From Candidatus Moraniibacteriota bacterium (GTDB lineage: Bacteria > Patescibacteriota > Minisyncoccia > CAIUEV01 > JAHKAQ01): 10,441 nt of DNA. The stretch's first letter is position 1. Every line of letters begins with the position of its first letter. A program made the translations under genes and the position numbers. The notes beneath the pieces were generated by a model that was given only the letters and a program-made list of their open reading frames with translations, was not told the origin of the DNA and did no database searches. The DNA lies in the NCBI GenBank assembly GCA_014729445.1, contig WJJX01000100.1, positions 1-10,441 of the forward strand, in the 5' to 3' direction. Positions 1 to 6,182 of the stretch are shown piece by piece.

Positions 1-910
1 AACCCAGATCTTTTTGATACTTTTTTTGATTGATTTTTATAACAATGCCGTCAATCGCGTATTTAAGTTTATCCCTTTTGTTGCCGATCTCTTGATAAAA
101 ATCTTTAATATCTTTGAGGTTTTTTAAAACTCTAAAGTGTTCGTTCACTTTAAATCCCAACCTTTTTAAAAATTTTAAAGTTTGAGCTTGATTTTTAAGC
201 TTTTTATCCCGGTTGTGCAGTTCGTAGATAAAACTGTCCAGGTTTCTTTTGGCCGCAATTTTAGGATCCAATTGACGAATACTGCCGGAAGCGGCATTTC
301 TCGTATTGGCAAACAAAGGCTCCTCTTTCTTTTTTCTGGATTTATTGATTCTTTCAAGTTCTTTTTTGCTGAGCCAGCACTCTCCTTCCACAATAATATC
401 CAGCTTTTTTTTAAGTTTTAAGGGTATACTTTCGATGGTTTTTATATTGTTGGTGACATTCTCTCCGATTTGACCGTCTCCTCGGGTAGCGCCTGTCTCC
501 AAAACCCCTTTTTTATAGGTCAAAACTATGTGCAGACCGTCAATTTTGGGTTCGACAAAATAATTAAGTCTGATCTTTTGATCGGGATATTTCTTTTTTA
601 AAATTCTTAGATTTTTATTTTCCCAATCTCTTAAATCATCCGGGCTAAAAGCGTCATCCAAACTCCACTGAGGCACTTTATGTTCAACTTTTTCGAATTT
701 TTTCAAGACTTTTCCTCCGATTCTTTCGGACGGCGATCCCTTGATTTTAAATTCGGGATATTTTTTTTCCAGCTCATATAATTCATGTCTAAGCGAAGTA
801 TAAACTTCGTCGGTTATCTCCGGCTTGTTTAAAACATGATAGAGATAACGATGTTTTTCGATCTCTTCTCGAAGTTTGATGATTCTTTGCTTGGCGGTTT
901 TTTTGTCCAT
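1..910 (-). CDS. ligA: NAD-dependent DNA ligase LigA, N-terminal part (cut by left window edge)
   Basis: LigA seals nicks in duplex DNA using NAD+ during replication and repair. The visible 303 residues cover the Ia domain and most of the adenylation domain. Seen directly: an N-terminal helical region with HRYLYHVLNKPEITDEVY, the SPSERIGG element (about 59-66), the adenylation motif EPKIDG with nucleophile K122, GATRGDGQIGENVT (about 140-153), VEGE (about 174-177), and FANTRNAASGSIRQLDP (about 200-216). The window ends just after YAIDGIVIKIN, the second adenylation-domain lysine motif. The OB-fold, zinc finger, HhH and BRCT domains would lie to the left. The start is the ATG at 908-910; no Shine-Dalgarno sequence precedes it. 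LHIVL replaces the common LAISL after KxDG, which suggests a divergent lineage. It is the last gene of the minus-strand series, 125 bp after the prepilin peptidase. Identification is firm. Confidence 0.96.
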   Translation of the reverse strand, partial: MDKKTAKQRIIKLREEIEKHRYLYHVLNKPEITDEVYTSLRHELYELEKKYPEFKIKGSPSERIGGKVLKKFEKVEHKVPQWSLDDAFSPDDLRDWENKNLRILKKKYPDQKIRLNYFVEPKIDGLHIVLTYKKGVLETGATRGDGQIGENVTNNIKTIESIPLKLKKKLDIIVEGECWLSKKELERINKSRKKKEEPLFANTRNAASGSIRQLDPKIAAKRNLDSFIYELHNRDKKLKNQAQTLKFLKRLGFKVNEHFRVLKNLKDIKDFYQEIGNKRDKLKYAIDGIVIKINQKKYQKDLG

Positions 911-926
911 TTAGTTTATTTAATGA

Positions 927-950
927 CCTTTCCGTCCTTGGATGGAAAAG
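927..950 (-). repeat. Imperfect inverted repeat in the ligA leader
   Basis: Read on the minus strand, CTTTTCCATCC and GGACGGAAAGG flank an AA dinucleotide. They form an 11-position stem with one A-C mismatch and one G-U pair; in RNA the innermost pair or two would open to make a loop. It ends 16 bases before the ligA ATG and contains the only purine-rich GGA/AAGG sequence in the leader. It could influence ligA translation or stabilise the 5' end. No U-tract follows, so an intrinsic terminator is unlikely. Function is inferred only. Confidence 0.4.
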
Positions 951-1029
951 AATCTCAATAAATCTCTCGATTCTCCAAAAACAGGGACTTGTTTTGACCC
1001 AAACTGTCCAAGAACAAATGGTTCTCTAA

Positions 1030-1058
1030 ATTATACTAAAAAAAAGGAAAATATAAAG
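1030..1058 (-). promoter_or_regulatory. Candidate ligA promoter
   Basis: The minus strand carries a perfect -10 TATAAT (1035 to 1030), preceded by AG and an eight-base T tract. The -35 region (about 1053-1058) is poor. The stop codon of the prepilin peptidase (1038-1036) abuts the -10 box. Transcription would start near 1023 and give a leader of about 113 nt. The T-tract plus GTATA layout recurs before two other genes in this window. Confidence 0.55.
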
Positions 1059-1878
1059 AAATCAAGCTGTCCGCAAACAACAGAGCGATTAAGGTTCCCA
1101 TGCATAAAAACGGACCAAAAGGAATTTCGGAATTTATTTTTTTGGATTTTAAGTTTAACAAAATTAAACCTACAAAAGCGCCTAGAACATAAGCCAAGAA
1201 TAAGCCGGCCAGTATGTTGGGGAATCCCAATAAAAGACCCATAAAGACACCGAATTTCACATCGCCCCAGCCCATCCATTTTTCTTTTGAGATATAAACT
1301 TGTAAAAAGAAAAAACCGCCGCTGATTAAAGCGCCCAATATCCCCAGATAAAAGGCTGAATTAAAAAAATCAAGCCATAAGGTTTGATCAAACAGCGAAA
1401 CAAGCAGATTATTTAACAAGACTATAATAATGCCGGGATAAACCAACCGGTTGGGAATAATATAATGTTTTAAATCGATAATAAAAACACCCATTAAAAT
1501 GGAAATAACGGCCATGTAATAAAGCAGAAAGAAAAAAATCCGAACCAGCAGAGCGCGGTCTAGGAACAACCACTCCAGATTTCTCACTTCCAACGGTGCT
1601 TTGAAATAGATCACTATCAAAAAAATCAAAGCGGTTAAACTTTCCACCAGGGGATACTGAACCGAGATCTTCCTTTTGCAGTAACGGCATCGGCCTTTGA
1701 GATAAAAAAAACTTAAAACAGGCACGTTGTCGTACCATTTGATCCTTTTTTTGCATGCGGGACAAATCGATCGACTTAAGGTAAATGAGCGGTTTTTTTC
1801 GATTCGATATACTAAAACGTTGACAAAAGATCCTGCCGCGGCGCCTAAAATTATTACGATAATATAAAAAATTTCCAT
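1036..1878 (-). CDS. pilD: Type IV prepilin peptidase / N-methyltransferase (PilD/PulO family)
   Basis: This polytopic membrane aspartic protease cleaves the leader of type IV prepilins and pseudopilins at the inner face of the membrane; most members also N-methylate the new N-terminus. The 280 residues show GSFVNVLVYR (about 16-25), the cytoplasmic zinc-type site with two Cys pairs (C39/C42 and C64/C67) around NVPVLSFF, the first catalytic aspartate D135 in IIDLKHYIIPN, and the second, D206, in the GWGD motif. About seven to eight hydrophobic segments follow the family plan, and the length is normal. An extra stretch (about 94-112, LEVRNLEWLFLDRALL) lies after the second hydrophobic segment. 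The start is the ATG at 1876-1878, fixed by a strong upstream ribosome binding site. No pilin or pilus motor gene is in the window, so the substrates are encoded elsewhere. The adjacent upstream gene encodes a large surface-exposed protein. Confidence 0.96.
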   Translation of the reverse strand: MEIFYIIVIILGAAAGSFVNVLVYRIEKNRSFTLSRSICPACKKRIKWYDNVPVLSFFYLKGRCRYCKRKISVQYPLVESLTALIFLIVIYFKAPLEVRNLEWLFLDRALLVRIFFFLLYYMAVISILMGVFIIDLKHYIIPNRLVYPGIIIVLLNNLLVSLFDQTLWLDFFNSAFYLGILGALISGGFFFLQVYISKEKWMGWGDVKFGVFMGLLLGFPNILAGLFLAYVLGAFVGLILLNLKSKKINSEIPFGPFLCMGTLIALLFADSLISLYFPFF

Positions 1879-1886
1879 TGAATCGA

Positions 1887-1893
1887 CTCCTCC
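1887..1893 (-). promoter_or_regulatory. Strong Shine-Dalgarno sequence of the prepilin peptidase gene
   Basis: GGAGGAG on the minus strand lies 8 bases before the ATG at 1878 and settles that start. It is the only clear Shine-Dalgarno sequence before any gene in this window. The other starts have AT-rich leaders. Confidence 0.8.
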
Positions 1894-1941
1894 ACTCCCG
1901 GCCCCTCGCCAAGTTTCACTGGCATAACGGGCAATACCGGG

Positions 1942-1972
1942 ATTTTATAAGGGTTAAAGTTTTATTTTTAAA
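1942..1972 (-). promoter_or_regulatory. Weak candidate promoter for the prepilin peptidase gene
   Basis: In the 106-bp gap above the prepilin peptidase, the minus strand reads TTATAAAATC (1950 to 1941), a TATAAA-type -10. A TTTAAA lies about 17 bp upstream as a poor -35. No terminator is visible in the gap, so read-through from the upstream operon is equally possible. Confidence 0.3.
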
Positions 1973-1984
1973 ATGAAATACAGC

Positions 1985-3904
1985 TTACTCGTCTAACACC
2001 TGGCCGCCTTCTTGGTCGATTCCCTCGTCATCCTGCAAAGCGGTAGTTTTCTCTCTGTTATCGAGCAAATATTCTTTTTGAGTAAAAACATCCTTGGCGG
2101 TCAAATTTGATTGACCGGTTAAATTTAAAGTTTGACCCAAATGATGTTCTTCGGGAGTTAAAGAAATTTGAAAAACCACTTCCCGCGCCTCCAATTGAGT
2201 TCCGGTAAAAGCGGGAAGCTTGCCCACCTCCCAAATAACTTCCTTAGTTCGATCGTTAAAACTGATTTTTTCGTTTTCCGAATACGGATAAATATTATCC
2301 TCCCACTCAACATAATCCGGCAGCACGGTTTTTACCACCACAGAGTTAAGATCGTTGTTGATATTTTTGATTTTCCAATGAATGGTATAAGTCGTGGTGC
2401 TTTTCACCCTGGGCGGTATAGGCCCTTTATTTTCTATAACATTATCATTATAAAAGGCGAAAGTCTCAAACATAACCTTGCTGTTTATTTTAACCTTTTT
2501 CAAATCAGAGGAAATTAATTTATTCTGTCCGATCGGAGTTTCAACATCCGGACTGTCGATTTGAGCGATGGTCGTAAATTCAAAATTGCGGTCTTCTGAA
2601 GTTTCGGAAGGCAGGTTTTCAAGGATCTTCACTTGATAGTTAACGCTTCCCCGTTCCTGCGGTTTTAAAGCTTTTAGGATCGGATTATTACCGCCCCGCC
2701 AGACTATTCGTTTGTCTCTTGAACTATAATCGCCGTCATTTTCAACCGCGACTTGGTCGAAATCAACCGCGGCTCCTTTAATCTCAACCGCCAAAACCAC
2801 ATCCCTCATAGTTATATTGGAGGAGTTATAAAAATCGATCTTAACCTTAATATTCCCTCCTGGATCGACACTTTCATTGTCCGTCCCTGAAATGGTCTGT
2901 TCTACTATTAAAGGCGAAGTGGTAATGTCTATTTTAACCGATTCTTCAGCAACCACCTTGGCGCTGTCCCCTTCCCCGATAATCAATTTGGCCCTGGATT
3001 TTTTAGCTTCATTGGACGAACCCTGGATAGTCCCTGAAATAGTAAATTGAAACGGCTCCCGAGGCAGAAGAGTGGGCAGACGATAAATATTTTTGCCCTC
3101 GTTGGCTGGTGCAATCTCGGAAGCCGAATACTGGAAAGTGTCTGGAAAACCAAGCTCGACACTGGCTCCATTGATTGTATCCTCTGTATTGTTAATCACT
3201 TTGATAAAATATTCAATTAAATCTCCTGAAGCCGCTTGTCTGGTAGCCTCGAATTGAAAAACAATATTGGTCTTTAAGATATTAATACCTTCATGGGCGC
3301 TTTTGGTTAAAAGAACCTCCCCATTGGGTGAAAATTCCAGATCCGCGGTGATATAAGAGGAATTTTTTTCTTTGTCAACAATGGTTCCTTCAAAAGAAAA
3401 ATCCCTTATTCCAAAGGCCTCCACTTCGCCTATATCAAATTCAAGATAGTTTTTATCGGTATGGGTGGGTTCTATTAAAGAGGTTTCTATTTTTAAATTG
3501 GAATCATAATTAATTTTTAACTTCGCATTGCCGAAGGGTTTTTTATTGTTATTGTTAAAGGAGACATTAATATCAAATTTTTCACCTGGATTAACCGCTT
3601 TTGGAGCATCGATACTTACCACCACATTATCTTTGGAAAAACCGGAATTCAAATAAAGAAACAAAAAATAAACTCCGGTTAAGAATCCGAACAAGATAAT
3701 TAACGCCAGCAGAATCTTTAGCAGGATTTTTTTCTGTTTGCGGGTAATCTCCTCCCCTTTTTTCAGTTTAATTTTTTCCATCAATTCCTCCTTGGACAAT
3801 TCCTCTCTTTGGATTCTTGGATCGACCAGACTGCCTTTTCGAAGCCTGCTTTTAGCCTGCCCGCTTCTAGAGTACAAGTCTTTGTTAAGATCATCTATCG
3901 ACAT
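1985..3904 (-). CDS. Large single-pass membrane protein with repeated extracellular beta-sandwich domains, function unknown
   Basis: I do not recognise a named family with certainty. The 639-residue protein has a charged cytoplasmic N-terminus (1-58), one strong transmembrane segment (about 59-85, LLKILLALIILFGFLTGVYF), then an outer part of roughly four beta-sandwich units. The first (about 95-205) starts VVVSIDAPKAVNPGEKFDIN and is cohesin- or CARDB-like. Three more (about 206-325, 326-455 and 456-625) resemble DUF11/NEW3-type adhesion repeats, with recurring G-N-I-x-V-x-I-x-x-x-N motifs such as GNIKVKIDFYN and TYTIHWKIKNINN. The tail is acidic, and no cysteine is apparent. With no cleavable signal peptide it is probably anchored N-in, C-out. 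An ATG start at 3904 lacks a Shine-Dalgarno sequence. It follows trxB by 31 bp and precedes the prepilin peptidase. A structural or adhesive surface role is inferred from the fold alone. Confidence 0.85.
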   Translation of the reverse strand: MSIDDLNKDLYSRSGQAKSRLRKGSLVDPRIQREELSKEELMEKIKLKKGEEITRKQKKILLKILLALIILFGFLTGVYFLFLYLNSGFSKDNVVVSIDAPKAVNPGEKFDINVSFNNNNKKPFGNAKLKINYDSNLKIETSLIEPTHTDKNYLEFDIGEVEAFGIRDFSFEGTIVDKEKNSSYITADLEFSPNGEVLLTKSAHEGINILKTNIVFQFEATRQAASGDLIEYFIKVINNTEDTINGASVELGFPDTFQYSASEIAPANEGKNIYRLPTLLPREPFQFTISGTIQGSSNEAKKSRAKLIIGEGDSAKVVAEESVKIDITTSPLIVEQTISGTDNESVDPGGNIKVKIDFYNSSNITMRDVVLAVEIKGAAVDFDQVAVENDGDYSSRDKRIVWRGGNNPILKALKPQERGSVNYQVKILENLPSETSEDRNFEFTTIAQIDSPDVETPIGQNKLISSDLKKVKINSKVMFETFAFYNDNVIENKGPIPPRVKSTTTYTIHWKIKNINNDLNSVVVKTVLPDYVEWEDNIYPYSENEKISFNDRTKEVIWEVGKLPAFTGTQLEAREVVFQISLTPEEHHLGQTLNLTGQSNLTAKDVFTQKEYLLDNREKTTALQDDEGIDQEGGQVLDE

Positions 3905-3917
3905 TTTTTTAACTTAG

Positions 3918-3932
3918 ATTTATACCAAAAAA
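3918..3932 (-). promoter_or_regulatory. Candidate extended -10 promoter of the beta-sandwich protein gene
   Basis: Between trxB and the next gene, the minus strand reads TTTTTTGGTATAAAT. This is an extended -10 (TGgTATAAA) directly after a T tract; no good -35 is present. Transcription would start near 3912, only about 8 nt before the ATG at 3904. That fits a nearly leaderless message and the lack of a Shine-Dalgarno sequence. Confidence 0.5.
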
Positions 3933-3935
3933 TAC

Positions 3936-4910
3936 TTAATCGTATTTTATAGTTCTTTTCTCTCGGGCTTCCTGTTTGACCTTCTCATTGAATACCGTTT
4001 TCGCCGCCATCGCGCCTTCGGCTACGGAATTGACTATTTGTTTAAAATCCGCGGTTTTATCGGTAATATCGCCGGCGGCTAAAATATTTTTTACATTCGT
4101 TCTCTGTTCTTTATCAACTTTAATAAAATCTCTTTTGTTCAATGCGATTCCCAAGTGTTTGGCTATCGCGCTTGAAGGAGTGTAGCCGATTTCTATAAAA
4201 ACTCCCTGAACCTCAAAAAAGTCTTTTTTTTGATAAGGTTTGTCCAGTTTTACTTTTTCCACTGTTGCGCCGCCTTTAATCTCGGTAATATTGGTATTAT
4301 AAATCACCTCTATTTTTTTGTTTTCTGCCACTCTTTTGTTCCAGGTCGGTTCGCCTTTAAGCTTGGGTCCCCGATAAATCAAGTAAACTTTTTTAGCGTA
4401 CCTGGTTAAAAGCAGACTCGACATGGTAGCGGCGTTACCCCCGCCGACAACCGCCACTTCTTTATCTTTAAAAAAAGCCGCATCGCAAGTAGAGCAATAG
4501 CTGACTCCTTTACCCATAAACTCCTTCTCACCTTTAATCCCTAGAGACCGGTGCTCCATCCCGGTCGCCAGAATCAAAAATCTGGACTTATAAGTGCTTT
4601 CTTTGTTTTGTTGGGTGAAAATCTCAAAATATTCTTTTTCCTTGTTATTATTAATTTTAACCACTTGATCGTTAATGATTTTGGTTCCGTATTTTTTATT
4701 CTGTTCTATCATTTTATCGGCTAACTCCATTCCGGAAAGGCTTTCAAATCCCGGATAATTCTCCACTTTGTGCGCCTTGTTCATAGTGCCGCCGATAATA
4801 CCTCCTATCACCAGATGTTTTACCAAAAATCTGGAACTGTATAATGAAGCGCTTAAACCGGCCGGTCCGGTGCCGATAATTATTAAATCATAAACTTTTT
4901 CTTTTTCCAT
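3936..4910 (-). CDS. trxB: Thioredoxin reductase (flavoprotein disulfide reductase)
   Basis: This cytoplasmic FAD enzyme passes electrons from a pyridine nucleotide to thioredoxin. In the 324 residues I see the FAD-binding GTGPAG (13-18), the ATG segment (about 115-117), the redox-active CSTC (C139 and C142), the nucleotide-binding GGGNAA (156-161), and the C-terminal FAD motif AAGDI (278-282) followed by QIVNSVAEGAMAA. Length and domain order match low-molecular-weight bacterial TrxB. The region that normally reads HRRxxxR and holds the NADPH 2'-phosphate reads YRGPKLK (179-185), so His and two of three Arg are changed, with one Arg and a Lys retained. Cofactor preference is therefore uncertain. 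It lies 8 bp after trxA, so the two are almost surely cotranscribed and act together. The ATG at 4910 has an AT-rich leader without a Shine-Dalgarno sequence. Confidence 0.94.
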   Translation of the reverse strand: MEKEKVYDLIIIGTGPAGLSASLYSSRFLVKHLVIGGIIGGTMNKAHKVENYPGFESLSGMELADKMIEQNKKYGTKIINDQVVKINNNKEKEYFEIFTQQNKESTYKSRFLILATGMEHRSLGIKGEKEFMGKGVSYCSTCDAAFFKDKEVAVVGGGNAATMSSLLLTRYAKKVYLIYRGPKLKGEPTWNKRVAENKKIEVIYNTNITEIKGGATVEKVKLDKPYQKKDFFEVQGVFIEIGYTPSSAIAKHLGIALNKRDFIKVDKEQRTNVKNILAAGDITDKTADFKQIVNSVAEGAMAAKTVFNEKVKQEAREKRTIKYD

Positions 4911-4918
4911 AAATAAAT

Positions 4919-5251
4919 TTAGTTGTTGTTGGCTAATACCTCCTCGATTTTATCGATAACGGTTTCTTCGTCATGAGCTCCCAACAATTCGTTTATTTTT
5001 TTACCGTCTTTGAAAAACATTAAAATCGGAATCGACATAATCTGGAATTCTTTTGCGGTGTTGGGATTCTCATCCACATTAAGCTTCCCAAACTTTATTT
5101 TATCTTTATACTGTTCGGCCAGATCGTCCACGATAGGCCCCATCATCTGACAAGGTCCGCACCAGGGGGCCCAAAAGTCAACCAAGACTAATCCTTTTTG
5201 ATCCTTGACCTCCTTAGTGAAATCCGCGTCGGAAAGTTTTATAACTGACAT
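4919..5251 (-). CDS. trxA: Thioredoxin
   Basis: A small cytoplasmic dithiol protein that reduces disulfides in target proteins and is recycled by the reductase encoded 8 bp downstream. At 110 residues it has the classic single-domain thioredoxin length. It contains VDFWAPWCGPC (catalytic C31 and C34), the buried Asp in LVDFW (D25), the DEN segment after the third strand (about 60-62), the cis-proline loop SIP (P75), and the glycine-bearing C-terminal GAHDEE segment. All active-site residues are canonical. The ATG at 5251 lies 24 bp after mutM, within the operon, and has no Shine-Dalgarno sequence. Identification is firm. Co-transcription with Fpg and SMC suggests, without proving it, that redox maintenance and oxidative DNA repair are expressed together. 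Confidence 0.98.
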   Translation of the reverse strand: MSVIKLSDADFTKEVKDQKGLVLVDFWAPWCGPCQMMGPIVDDLAEQYKDKIKFGKLNVDENPNTAKEFQIMSIPILMFFKDGKKINELLGAHDEETVIDKIEEVLANNN

Positions 5252-5275
5252 AATAATTGTTTTAATGATAATTGG

Positions 5276-6166
5276 TTATTTTTGACACTTTGGACAATAA
5301 AAAGTGCTTCTTTGATCCTGCTTGAATCTATTTATAATATTACCACAAATCCTACATCTTTTTCCAGTTCGCTTATAAACCATTAAATCCGACTCGTTTT
5401 TGCCCTTCTGGCCAAAGGTGTCTCTAAAATCGCTTGTCGAAGTCCCCCGGTTTTTGATGGCTTTTTCAAGTACCATCTTAACGGAATCAAATAATCTGTC
5501 TATCTCTTTTTGTTTTAAGCCTTTTACTTTTCTTCTCGGGTTGATGCCGGCTTTAAATAAAATCTCACTTGCATAAATATTACCGATGCCGGCGATAAAT
5601 TTTTGATCCAGAAGCAACGGCTTGATTTCCTTATCAGCGGATTTTTGATTACGCTTAATCTTTGCCGCAATTAAATCTTTGAATTGTTCTCTGGTAAGTT
5701 CAAGCGGCTCCGGACCCAAAGAATCAAGTTTATATTTTGAAGGATGCTTGATTATATCATTAAAACCGGCTTGAATAAATCTTATCCGGCCGAATTTTCT
5801 CAGATCGCTAAATTCCAGCCTGGATTCGTCTTTAAAGTAGAAAATAAAATGAATATATTGATTAAAAGGATCATTTTGAAAGGCCTTTTTTAAGGACGAA
5901 CTCAAATTTTTAGGTTTAAAAAGCAAATGTCCGGTCATTTTTAAATGGATCCAGATTGTTTCTGATTGAAAACTTTCAATAAAAATATTTTTACCTCTTC
6001 TTTTGACATTTTTTATTTTAAAATTTTCAACTAATTTTTCAAAATCCAAAAAAGAATGGCTGGAAACCATTTTTTTATGATCGGACCAAATTTTGTTTAT
6101 AGTTTTTCCTTTGATTTTCTGATTTAGCTGAATAACCACAGTTTCCACTTCGGGTAATTCCGGCAT
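5276..6166 (-). CDS. mutM: Formamidopyrimidine-DNA glycosylase (Fpg/MutM)
   Basis: A bifunctional base-excision enzyme that removes 8-oxoguanine and formamidopyrimidines and nicks the abasic site. The 296-residue protein begins MPELPEVETV, so after Met removal the catalytic N-terminal proline and the following glutamate are in place. The beta-hairpin lysine is K59 in RRGKN (counting Met). The H2TH region is LDQKFIAGIGNIYASEILF (about 186-204), and GTSTSDFRDTFGQKG (about 241-255) matches the 8-oxoG loop area. The C-terminal zinc finger has C271, C274, C291 and C294 with QRSTFYCPKC, whose Arg (R286) contacts DNA. It is slightly longer than the E. coli enzyme, with extra residues near 84-104. 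The ATG at 6166 is fixed by the N-terminal motif and lies 16 bp after smc. The leader is pure AT without a Shine-Dalgarno sequence. Confidence 0.97.
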   Translation of the reverse strand: MPELPEVETVVIQLNQKIKGKTINKIWSDHKKMVSSHSFLDFEKLVENFKIKNVKRRGKNIFIESFQSETIWIHLKMTGHLLFKPKNLSSSLKKAFQNDPFNQYIHFIFYFKDESRLEFSDLRKFGRIRFIQAGFNDIIKHPSKYKLDSLGPEPLELTREQFKDLIAAKIKRNQKSADKEIKPLLLDQKFIAGIGNIYASEILFKAGINPRRKVKGLKQKEIDRLFDSVKMVLEKAIKNRGTSTSDFRDTFGQKGKNESDLMVYKRTGKRCRICGNIINRFKQDQRSTFYCPKCQK

Positions 6167-6182
6167 ATCAAAAATTAAAAAA

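Noticed and set aside
424..430. GTATACT motif resembling the tRNA promoter -10
   Set aside because: It is inside the conserved ligA adenylation domain and lacks the adjacent T tract; probably chance.
942..1244. Plus-strand open frame of 100 codons across the ligA leader and the end of the prepilin peptidase gene
   Set aside because: It is antisense to a well-supported gene, has no family resemblance and no start signal. A chance frame.
1409..1912. Minus-strand open frame of 167 codons over the prepilin peptidase gene
   Set aside because: It lies in another frame of a gene with all its catalytic motifs. Its composition is Arg/Phe-rich, typical of an out-of-frame shadow.
2168..2518. Plus-strand open frame of 116 codons opposite the beta-sandwich protein
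   Set aside because: Antisense to a continuous 639-codon gene, with no recognisable motifs.
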